From positions 62,001 to 126,000 of the forward strand of contig JADDOH010023089.1 in the NCBI GenBank assembly GCA_016648135.1: a DNA stretch of 64,000 bases, in the 5' to 3' direction. A model generated the notes under the pieces. The model was given only the letters and a program-made list of their open reading frames with translations. It was not told where the DNA came from and did no database searches. Both the position numbers and the translations under genes were made by a program. The DNA is from Agrypnia vestita (lineage: Eukaryota; Arthropoda; Insecta; Trichoptera; Phryganeidae). Positions 13,301 through 25,300 of the stretch are shown one piece after another (position 1 is the stretch's first letter; every line of letters starts with the position of its first letter).

Positions 13301-16300
13301 CTGAATCTCTGCAGTCTTCGGCAATGCAAACGACCCCGAGGGGTGGCGAAGTTTGCGAAGTTGAGTCTCCCCAAGAGGCCTAGAACCTGCTTGGGGGAGC
13401 AACTGCCGGCCTCGATCGGGCGGCGCAGTACTTGGCGAAGGCCAGAGCACTTGCGGTCCGAGAGGGATTTCTGGTTGGCTTCGGTGTCCCAAGTTATGCC
13501 CAGAAACTCCAGCTTTTGGGTAGGTATAAGGACACACTTGTCGCGGTTGATGCACCAACCCAGATGCTGGAACAGATTGACCGTCTCTACTGCCTGGGTC
13601 GCTAGCAGGTCCCTTGACTGATTGGCCAGAAGGAAGTCGTCCAGGTAGACTACGGTCCTTATTCCTCTCTTCCGCAAGAGTCCCGCTAGCCAGTTTGACA
13701 GCGTTGCGAACATTCTCGGGGCTGATGACAGGCCAAAGGGCAGGCAGGTCATCTGGAGAAGTTCCCCTTGGTAGTACAGTCTCAGGAACTTTCGGTGCGA
13801 TTCCGCTATTGGTAGGTGAAAGTATGCCTGGGTTAGGTCGATTTTCACCAACCAATCTTTGGGCTGGAGGAAGTCTGGGACCCGAAAGTGGTTGAACAGC
13901 TTGAAGGGTTTCGCCTCCACAAAGGCATTCAACGCCTTCAGGTTGAATATCGGCCTTAGGGAGTTGTCCGACTTCGGAGTTAGAAACAGATTTGAGATGA
14001 AGCTCGGAGAATGATCTGCTCTTTCCAGCACGCCTGACATCTTCAGGGCCTGAATGTGACTCGACATGTCTCGAGACTCCTTCGTGCTGAAGCTGCTCAA
14101 CAGCTGCCTGGTGGGGAAGACTAACGGAGGTTTGGCCACAAAGGGGATTCTCGCGCCCTTGAGGATTCTCAGCACTATAGGTGGTGCCCCGAACTCCTTC
14201 CACGTGCTTTGGAACCTCCTCAAGCGTCCTCCCCAGAACTGGTTGTTCAGCCTCGCGTCATCTTCTACCTCTACGGCTACGGTCACCAGCGGGTTTTCGG
14301 CCGTGGTCTGCCTTCCGGATAGGTCTCCTGTTCGGGTTCCCTGGGCCTCGCTCCCTGTTCCTCGGCTCCGGCAGAAAGGGCTTACGGGACTGGAGGTATC
14401 CCTGGTTCGGAGCTCGACGAGAAGTTGACGGCTGGGGCTGAGATGTTGACGGTTGGGCCAGGTTTCGGGTTGCGGGCGAGACCATCACCTTCTCCTGGCC
14501 CCCGTTCTTTAGGATATACGCCGATAGCTCTTCCCTATTGAACAAGTATCCCGAGCTTGGAGGGATTTTGGCCGCACCTTCTCGCACGAAAGGGTCTTTG
14601 AAGCCCTCCAATATGGCCTTTCGCCGGTTCAGTATACACTCTGCCCGTCTGCCGCACACAATCTGCAGGATGTCGTCCGAAATCTTATTGTACGGAGCAT
14701 CGCTGGTGAACATCGACTGAATCCGCTCGAAGAGAGCCGAAGCGGACAGATCCGTGCCGGGTTCGGATGCCCAATTCACCAGCGATTGCATCCCGTCTCT
14801 CAGGGTCTCTCTCTGGGCGAGCAAGGCGTTTGAAAGCGCGGCGAGCGATCTTTCCAGCAAGCCAGTATGGGTCGGCGCGTTATCGACCCTTCTCAAGTCG
14901 TCGTTCACCGACAATTCCACAAATGTGGGAGTCGCCGCGTAGGTTCTCTGCGTTTCCGCATAGCGAACGCCTGACCACTCGTCGGAATCGAAGTGTTGCA
15001 ACTTCGAGATCTGTTCGATCCGCTTCGGGTCCGCTCTCGGTACTGGCGGCTCCTTCACGACCGTGCTGAGCTTGCCGAACTCCAGCGTATTCTTCGCCCT
15101 TCTGAGGCTCGGCGGCGGCTGAATAAAGGACGCATTCGCGTCCTCCACGCTGGGCTCGCTCGCGGCCACGTGTTCCGGCGTTGGCGGCGTTGTTGATGCA
15201 GGAGCCGCGCCGCCCGCTAACAAGGCCTCCGTCAGAGCAGTCACCTGTTTTAGCAGGTGGTCTACACGCGGGTCGTATGCTACGCGGCGTTTCTTTCGAC
15301 TCGGTTCTTCGAAAGAAGATCCGTCATTCGAGGATACCGGCGAAGGAGCTTGCTCGTCCGCCATCTTGTTAACAAATCGTTTGACGAAATTCACGGGATT
15401 TACACTAAAATATCAACGTCCTGTCGCACTATGTTAAAAATTTGTATAGTCTAATGTTTGTTAACCTAGGGATCAAAAATTAAGGGGGTAGGTTGCAATA
15501 GAAACACAAAAAAATCACAACAAAAGTTGGCGTGTCTAAACGCGTGCAAATGGCGCGAAACATCGACGTTATATGAAAGAAAAACCGTTGCGCTGACGAA
15601 ACCGGAAACAGGGATACCAGCGGGAATAAATTGTCGCAAACAGGGAATCAGAGGGGGTAGGAACGCGTGTATAAGTGCCGAAACAGCAGGCTGTTCTCTC
15701 ATAATGGATTCCAGGCGTCGAGACGGAACACAAAATAAAAATTAGTTACATGAGATAAAAAAATTTTTTTTTAAAAATTACATCATCCATATGTATTGTG
15801 ATCCTTGATTATTTTGACACTGCTGCAACTTGAAGTGGAAATTTTCAATTACGGCCTGACAAGTGTTTCGTGAAATGTTTTGCATTTCCTCGTGAATATG
15901 TTCCTTTAATTCCTCAAGAGACTGGGTTGCAGTTGAAAACTTTACTTTTAAGGTATCCCCAACGAAAAAAGTTCATTGGGATAAGTCAGGGCTACGAGGT
16001 GGCCAATTAATGTCACCTCTTTTGGATATCACTTTTTACCCAAAAATTTCGCAAATTGCACTCAACAAGTCGTTGGAGGTGCGACTGTTACACCATCTTG
16101 CTGAAACCACGATCGTTGATTAAAACCATTGAAATTCTGTAGCGCTGGAGCAAAAAGTTCCGTAGAATGGCATATACCGCTCTATATTCACGGTAATAGC
16201 TTGTCCTCTTTGATCTTCATAAAAGTATGGACCAATAATGCCTCTTGCTGACAGAGCTGCTCAAATCTTGGGTGAATGCAGGGGTTTTTGATGCTTCAAT

Positions 16301-19300
16301 TTCGGATTAGTGTCACTCCAATACCTGCAATTTTGCCTGTTAATATGCCCATTTAGGTGAAAGTGTGCCTCGTCTGAGAAAAAAATATTGGTAAAGCTGG
16401 TGAAACTCTCTAACATTTCGTTAGCAAACTGCAGCCTGTGAGCATGATCTTGAGGCTTTAATTCCTCTACCGTTTGAATTTTGTACGGATGTAAACGTAA
16501 ATCTTTGTGATGAATGTGATTTAAAGATGTTCTGGGCATATTTAAAACGTTAGATCGCTTTCGAGTAGGGTCTAGGTTGTTCATAAACAGACTCTCTTTC
16601 ATGCTCTATGTTTTCGGGATCTCTTGATGTTCTAGGTCGGCCAGATCGTAGTTTATTTATCGTTAATCCTGTCTCCTCAAACTTCTGCACCCATTTTCTA
16701 ATCAATTGAATCGATGGAGCTTCATTTCTATGTTGTAATGAGCTCAAAATTTTCGTTGCGCCAGAGTCGAAGAATCGTTGTTTCCATAGTACTCGCGTAC
16801 GCGGAACACACGTTTTCTTTTGCTGAATGATGCCATGGCACTAAATTCCCAATGGTCGCTCTTGCATTTTGTAACCCCTCCGCCCCACCCCGCCGTCGCT
16901 GCTCGACGTAGCTACCGATTGAAATGTAAACAGACTTTTGGTCCACCCTGTACAACATGTCACTTAATTAACGCAAACCCTGAAAGTACTTTGTTAAGAA
17001 TCGGCTACTGGATCGATATCTGACATTTTTAAATACAGGTTAAATATTGTTTATTAAAAAATAAGTTATCTTTATTTTGGGGAAAAAAAGCTCGCGATGC
17101 AAACGTTTGCCTTTAGGAGATCATGGCCGACAATAGGTATAATTAATACGAATGGCATTGACTTGTTTAAATTAAAATCACTTCTGAACTTAAACTGCTG
17201 ATAGGTTTATAAAAGAACAAAATTAAATAAGGCAGTATGTTAAACAGGTGCGAATCTTTACAATAATGATTAAATAATAAAAAATAAACTTACAGATTAA
17301 TTTACGCTCATACGTCTTCTCTTTATAACAATTTCAAAATTTCCACCACCTTGGTCAATGCACTTAAATGCTCGTTTTCAGCAATGCTTTCTCACTTTCA
17401 ACGTTTTCAGAACACTTTTCAGTATCACTTTTCACTGTTTGGAAGACGACCACTATTTTATATTTTAGGTCGACACTTGTCTCGCTAAAATGCACTAAAG
17501 ATTTAATTCTTTCCATTTGAATATTGATTTAATTCTTCCAATATTGAAAAAAAGGCATTGCGATTGAAATTTCTTTTTTTTTTTCAAAAACACGACACAA
17601 AACAAGCCTTTACATTTGGTTGACTAATGACATTTATTTGAAAATGTCGCCGAGTCGGCAAAGCAGGAAGAGAAAGTGTTGTGCTGTTTCACTCTTTGCA
17701 TGAATTTATATTTCCACAAGGAAGACCAACAGTACTTTGGTGACCTTGAACTAGGTTTCATGTTTTCGAATTCACAGCTGTTCTCGGGGTGACCATGATT
17801 TTAAATGTTTACTTTTAATTCTAATTTTTTTAAAATAAAAAATTAACTATGTTAAAAAAAAAATTAATTTACTGGAATCGATTTATTATCCAATTCTACA
17901 CAAAATACTTTCAGGGTTTGCGTTAATTACGTGACATGTTGTATATTGCATTTGAAAACAAAAAAAATGTTTTTTGTTAATATACTCTGTAAAAGTATGC
18001 TTGTCAACACTTTGAATGTGTTGATCACTTGACATATATTTTAATAAGGAAATTGTATTGCTACTTTAATTCATTCAAGTCAATTATGTATAGTACTCCA
18101 TGTGAGTCCACCCCTCTTGTAGGATACAACAAATTTTGTTGCATTGTAATTTGTCATATCTATATATTTCATGGTGCCTGGTTATTCTGAGCCGGGAACC
18201 CGTTTACACGGCACGGAGAGAATTACATATTTACTGTGCGAAATGAGTTTTGAATAGTTAGATATTTTGTGAGCCATGTAGAGTATAGTGCAAGCTTCCC
18301 TACAGGTGGTGAATGTATATGTACAATGCAAAATGATTATTTATTTGCCAGTGTAGTATATTTATATGCATGATGTGCCTTTAAAATATTTATTACACGC
18401 TATATTTTAGATTTTTTTGTGACGGGTTATTGTCATGTTCTTACTCTGTATTTACATAAGGAAAACATTTTGACAATCCCTATGTGTACTGTGGAATCTG
18501 CAAAAATTGGATTTTTATTTTTAATATCTTAAACCATTTAATATCATCATTTTTTTTACATTGTTTGAGAATGTATAGTAAATTTGATGATTTAAGATAG
18601 TAAAACAAAAAGAAATTGCTGGTTCAACAGTATACATACAGACCGTCAATTTGTGTTAATCATTTTTGTGTCGTGTCTGTTGGTGAATTAATTGAAAGTT
18701 TTATAAATTACTGAGTTCTTTAAAAATCAAGCAACAGAAAACGATGGACGCAAAAATGTTATTTCCAGCTATTTTTAAAATAATCTAGTCTATCTATGAT
18801 AAATATCAAATAAATTTATCGGATATCATGTGAAAATTGATATGAACCTTCCATATTATAAAGTAACTGGGGCACATATTGAGAATCCAATAAACTTTTA
18901 AAGTAATGATTAACCCAGTAAATCTTGTAGACCACTATATTGAATGAGCACATGAGGTTTATGTCAGTACAGAGAAGTTTGATGACTTGAAAGATTATAC
19001 AGTAAAACCCCGTTAATTCGAACCCCGATAATTTGACATTTTTAAAATACAAATTAGAGTCCCGAAAAGCTAATTTCATATTATACCCGATAATTGGAAA
19101 ACCCCGGAAATTCATAATTGGAAAAAAATTACCGTTGCACTATAAATCAATACATTTTAAGTGACACGACTCTAATCATTACTCTACCATTTTAAGAAGT
19201 TATAAAAAACTAAGAATGCGTGCGGCTTTTTGATTGCCTGCACCAGAGTAGAATGTATTTTATGTATTTCGCGGTACCTTATAAAATACTCTTTTTTCCA

Positions 19301-22300
19301 TACATTATGTCACAATCCCTAAAATTGTGGAATCTCATGCACGCATTCTTCAGTTGACGGTCTTGTTATTCGCAGATAGTTTTAGTTTGCGCTGATATTT
19401 CGTAAATGTACATGTACATATTTAAAATTTGTTTTTTTATGTTTTTGAATTCCTATTTAGTTTGATTATTTTTTCTAATGACTATCTTTGTGTTTTTAAA
19501 ATGTTTAATTTTCCTTGGAAGAATTTATCATCTTATCATTTCACGTATTTGTTTACAATTGTATTTCTAATAACTGTACTTTGTTGGTTTGAGCCAAAAA
19601 AAAGGCAGAACCATAAGTTAAAATCGAGTGAAGATTGAGAAAGCCTTCTATCTATTATGATTTTTGGCAAATGTCACAATCGCATCGCGATTTTATTTTT
19701 GGTACCTTAAATTTCAAATCAACGAGGTTCTTCTGTAATTTAGTGGAGATGGTAGTACTTGTATAGTGTAGTATTTGGCATGTAACAGGAAGGAAGCTGC
19801 TGCCCGCCGCCCCCTGCGACACCTCGCAGCCAGCCCGCTGGCGCTCCCGGCGCCGCATTCCAGGTAACTGTATTATATACGCATTTAATTATATTTTTTG
19901 TGTACAATTAGTTATTTTATTTTGCTTTGCATTTATTTTAAAGTATTTTTTTTTCTACAACAATTATAATTAACTTGGAGAAGGAATAACTTAAGAATGT
20001 TTTGATTACATTTAAAAATTTAAAATGTATGACTTTTAGCAGTATGAAGAACATTACTCCAACTTGAAACAACTGGCCCTTATACATACAGTGGAAATAA
20101 TTTAACACAGGATCATGGGGACTGATTTATTTATTATGTTAAAAGATGTATGCTATAAGCTCATCAGTGTGTTTGATCTCATAATAAAAAACTAAATATT
20201 CAAGTTTTACCCCCTCTATACATATCAAATCATATCAATACACACACAGTTTATTAACACTTCACATACACATCCAAGATTTTTTTTTTTAGAAAACATT
20301 TTAATTGTTTTTGATACAATACATTTTCTTGTTTGTGGTGTGAACAGGAACTAGAAAATTGATCTCGTTGTCTGCAAGTTCCAAATTATCTTTTAAAATC
20401 TGTGCTCTTATCAAGTACAACAAAGTCATCCAATGATACTGGACATTCGATTTTTCGCTTGGTGTTTGGTTAGAATACAAATACCTATATGGAATTACAT
20501 AGTATTTTGTCAGGACCAAAATATTACTTTGTATTGATTGATTTTTCATATTAAATGATTTTTACCACACATTACATTCTGGTTTTATCCATTAGATTTT
20601 AAAACATATTTAACTAACATTTCTACAACACATTATTACCATGTGGTTTTATCCATTAGATAAGAAAAAAATTAATCTCTTATCTTTTGTGAGAAAAAAA
20701 ACAAATGTTCTTTAGGCATTTATATGCACTAGCAGTTAAGGCGATCGTCTAGCAAATTGAGCAAATTTCACCATTTTTTCTCATATCTTCTCTTGCGTTT
20801 TTTATCACATTTTTGTATGGAAATATCTCATTTTAAAATTTATTCATCAGATTACGTTTATTTTAAATACGAATATCTTATTAAAATTTCACAAACTAAA
20901 TTATATAATTGATTAATAAATTACAAAAACTTCGATGTTTTAAAAATGAAGAAAATTGCTCCACTTTGTGGGCCTTTTATGACTGAACGGCTTGTTGAGA
21001 TGTGTTTTTTATTCAATAATATTACAAAGTAAACGTTTATCTTAAATTTGTTACAATTATTGCAAAATCTGTTAGTAGGTTTACATGCAATTTATGTTTT
21101 AAAAAACACTGTTTTTAAAATTATTTTTATTTTTTGTGTTTTTTTCAATTCTTTATAGATAGTTTATAACTTTTTTTCTTTAACAAATTAAAGGAATAGA
21201 CATTATTATTTTAAAATTAATACAAAAAAAATCAAAAAATTATTCTCGATTTCAGATTTTAGCTATTTAATCAAGGCACTGCGTATTGCTTCATAAATAC
21301 GTTGCGTCTTGATTAAGCATCTAAAATCAGGAATATCGACAAAGATTTTGATTTTTTTTGTTTTTATTATAAAATTATAATATCTATTCTTTTGACTATT
21401 GAAGTAAAAAAGTTGTCAACCATGTAAAAAGAGTTGAAAAAACCCACAAAAAAATAAAATATTTTTAAAAAACAGTATTTTTTAAAACATAAATTGCAAG
21501 TAAACAAACTAACAGATTTTGCTATAATTGTAATAAATTGAAGATAATTGTTTACTTTGTAATATTATTGAATAAAAAATACATCTCAACAGGCCGTTTA
21601 GTCATAAAAGGCCCGCAAAGTGGAACAATTTTCTTCATTTTTAAAACATCGAAGGTTTGGTAATTTATTAATCAATTATATTAGTTTGTGATATTTTAAT
21701 AAAATATTCGTATTTAAAATATATGTAACCTGATGAATAAATTTTAAAATGAGATATTTCCCTACAAAAATATGATAAAAAACGCAAGAGAAGATGTGAG
21801 AAAAAATGATGAAATTTGCTCATTCTGCTAGACGATCGCCTTAAGCAATCGGCTACGCGGTTGTTGGTGTCTGCAATTGGTTATCGTCCATTGCCTGCTG
21901 TATTTCGTACAATTTGGTTATTTTTTGAACATGGTAATGGCAAAACCATGCACTGCATACTGCATTTTTTTATACAATCATATATATATATATGTGCATT
22001 GTGTGGAAGGGCGATAGTCAAGAGCTGGTAGAAGAACGGGACTGGGAGCTGACCACCGAAGAAATAATGGCTCTGCATCATGAGCAACAGCATACGGCCT
22101 TAAAAGAGAGCTCATCTGATATGAAAGAGGCTGACAAATCTTCAATTTCAAATGAGATTAAGTTTATTGCAGTAAAACTCTGTTAATTCGAACCCTGATA
22201 ATTCAAAAATTTTAAAAGTCACAAGTCCCAAAATGTTAATTTCATTATAGATTAACCCCGGTAATTCATAGTTCAAAATTATTTTTAGGCCCTTGTGCCG

Positions 22301-25300
22301 AATATGTGAGATTTATCCTCCACGGTCTCATCGGAAAGGGGCCAGAGAGTCCTCAAATCCGGGCCTGCCGCTCGGAGTAGAGAAGAGATGGAAGCCACAA
22401 GGCTTACGATCCTTCGTCGGCAGGTTTAAGGATCCTTTATGTCATGACTACGTTCACCATTTCTTCCATCCCTCCCTCCCCCTTAAAGTGACAATTTTTA
22501 GTGTAGTGTATTCATGCATTAATTTGACAAAAATCCTGCCCTAATACCACTCTAACCCTACGCTGCCGCCGACCGGGCTCCGTCACTGTCGCAGTCTCAA
22601 CTGGCACACACCGTAAATACTGTATTGTTCACGGGCATCAATCATGTGTACCCCGACGAAGCTACAGCTGCATCGAAACCCGGTCAGTAACTACAAAACA
22701 AAGCGCCGCCGAAAGAAAGGTCACCACTTTTGTCAATCCAATAATAATGTCCCACTGCAAGGTGTTTGTTTTTTTTTGAATATTTTATGCATATTCCGAG
22801 ACGTCAGGAGCCCTCTGAGTATTTTGTTCCACGGATCTACATAATCAGATATGGTATGATCCAGGAATTGCCACTGTTCCGCACAGAAATAAGCAATATA
22901 ATGGTGGTCTGCCATGTTCGCTCCAGAAGCCAGAGAATGTAGTGGCGATCTGGAGAAAATACAGTGCGGGCGCCTCATATGCAGCAGAATATTTCGCCGT
23001 GAATGCAAAATTCTTCATAGAGAAGCTTGTATTCCAAAATTCTCAGCCACGAGTGCAGAAAAAATGCATAAACAGAAATCCAAAGTAAACCAAGGGTCGA
23101 AGCAGGAGAGAAGAAAAACACACGGTAAATGTTTCAGTAGGCATCCTCGGCACAGGCTATTGAAGTACAGGCAGTAAATTATGTCATTCTATTGGCTTGC
23201 CAATAGAATGACATAATTTACTGGAACCGCAAGACAGAATTTACTGAGATATTAAAGAATATATGCTGATTCTCGCGGCATTTTTGAAAATTAATTCTAC
23301 ATTTATAAATAAGTAAAAAATAGTAAACAAGTGTTTATCATTAGATAGGTCTCGACCAAGCGCAGCCTTTGGTGATATTTTCAAGTATGTCGAATAAATA
23401 GTACTTGCGTAACAAGCATCCAAAAAAGGCCGCGGAAAAATATTTCCCTATTTATTCGCTCAAGGTCGCCCGAGTAATTTTATATATGTAAAAATATATC
23501 AATCTGATAGGTATACACGCAAAGAATACAATAAAAAAGGTTTCAGATTGATCTGACATCTGTGAGAGCTGTAATCTGACTTTGAAAAATATCGGCCCCG
23601 ACTGATAAGCCGGTGGCCAGCGGCCACCATGCTGGTGTCAGTAACTTTCCATTGGCTCGCCCATTCGCCTGGACAGTGCTTTTGCTTTTGATGCTTTTCA
23701 AATATTGTTTATTCATATAAAAAGATGATTTTAAACGATATATTGTATCTATATTCGCACTTTGAGTCTTCATTCACTATAAAAAAGCTACATTTTTTAT
23801 TAAAAATACGTTAATTATTATTTTAAAATAAAAATTCTAAAGTGTGAATAGCGCAGTTTTGAATCAGATGCCGCGTGCCGTGCGGGAGAGGCGGACGTTT
23901 CTCTGTGGTCCATACACTTTTTCATAAAAAAATCACTTTAAAACTTGTTTTTATGCTAAATTTGACATTAGTTCAAAATAATACCATGTTATATATTCGA
24001 AAGCAATCTATTCGTCGCAGATAATGAGTTTTTTTTTAACTAATTTGATATTATTTTGCTTTTCTACTGATAAAATCACGTTGAACTTGCGTCATGTGCG
24101 TGTTTTGGTGACCTTACAGACGGCGGTATATTCGCGAAGATGTCATTGTAATTTATAAAGTCACTATTTAAATTTAATTTAATTCACAGGTGTTTTCACA
24201 TTTCAGTCGGAAGTCAAAATAAAATCTAAATCTGCTTATGCGACATAAGTTTTAAATTAAAAAACAGTGATATAAGAAAAAATTTTGTTTACTATTTTTT
24301 TATAATACATAAATTATTGGAGAAATATAAATACGCTTTTGTAAATTCTAGACTTAAAACATTTAAAATTCTAATAATAGTGCGCGATCTTGACTTGCGT
24401 TCCCACATATTTTATATGTCGGTACTCCGTATGGTTGTCTCTTTTCCTCGCAACCTTTCTGTCTTGCATGACATGTAAATAAATACGCTCGTGCAAGGTA
24501 TATCTGATATGACGTTTGTTCATGTCTTGATCTCGTATTGAAGTAGCATGATCTATCGATGCATATCGCCGCTTTTGACAGCTTGAAAATTGTTTGTCCC
24601 GCCTTAAGTATTTCAAAAATTTCATAACATTTTATTTTATAAGACACAAATGTAATTTCTTCAGGGAATTCTTGAGAATCCGATTGCAGCATCTGGGATC
24701 CGTCGCTCGATCGGTTATCTACGCGTTACGCCGGAGATACCACCGTATCGCGCCGGTGCGGCTCTCTATCCTCTATAGGAACGCAGCGCCGGATCTCGCC
24801 GCGCCGCGCCGATTATCCGCTCGGAATGCGTGGTGGGATGCGCTGTATGTTGCCATCCCCCTCTGTTGTATGACCTGCATGTTACCATACCAACAGCGTC
24901 TGTCGCATCAAGGAATATGCGTCTGAGATGGGTCATCATCAGCATCTTATGATGTTGCCGTCATAATCTACCTGTCCAATACAGCCACCTTTGTCATCCT
25001 TTCTAAAAATCCATTTATCTGTGATCTGTTTAGTCCCAGATCTTTAAGAATTGTATAAACTGACTTGGCTGGCAGTCATTATTATTATTATTATCATCTA
25101 ACTAACTACTAACTAACCGTCACGACGTTTCCACGCAGGGGTAGGCAGAGAGGATTGAACGCCATATTTATTCATTTTATATATATGGTCTTTTGGGATG
25201 TTTATCTCCCAGGGCACTGCCAACTCAAACAAGACCCGCTTACGTGTTCTTGAGTATAAGACTATGTCAGGTAGCGTTCTACAGCTCAGTGCTGTAGCTC

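Larger units (their letters stand above)
11031..15740 (-). mobile_element. DIRS-type tyrosine-recombinase retrotransposon
   Basis: A 4.7-kb element reads right to left as Gag-like protein, reverse transcriptase/RNase H, then tyrosine recombinase, the DIRS order. It has no LTRs and no integrase. Inverted terminal repeats of about 151 bp (11079-11229 and 15571-15721) are nearly identical. An internal complementary region at 11260-11359 is the reverse complement of the left outer end (11031-11094) joined to that of the right outer end (15696-15740), the structure thought to template circular DIRS DNA. Both outer ends share AAAATAAAA, so boundaries are uncertain by up to 9 bases. There is no target duplication, as expected. 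All three frames are open, so the insertion looks young. Confidence 0.95.
10991..16950 (-). mobile_element. mariner/IS630-like element, split by a DIRS insertion
   Basis: The ends are CAGGGTGGACCAAAAGTCCG (left) and, inverted on the right, CAGGGTGGACCAAAAGTCTG; the repeat continues for about 28 bp with one mismatch. TA flanks both ends. The right 1.2 kb (15740-16950) encodes a broken minus-strand transposase; the left end keeps only the terminal repeat plus about 15 bases. Everything between is the DIRS element. Removing it gives an element of about 1.26 kb, normal for this superfamily. So the mariner came first and DIRS landed in its 3' untranslated part. Confidence 0.88.

Noticed and set aside
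20740..21840. Palindrome as a CRISPR array or satellite
   Set aside because: There is one inverted pair, not regularly spaced repeats. No CRISPR arrays are expected or seen in this eukaryotic DNA.
2463..24610. The two ~1-kb repeats as LTRs of one large element
   Set aside because: They are in the same orientation, but 20 kb apart with host exons between, far too diverged, and lack TG...CA ends, primer sites or gag/pol.
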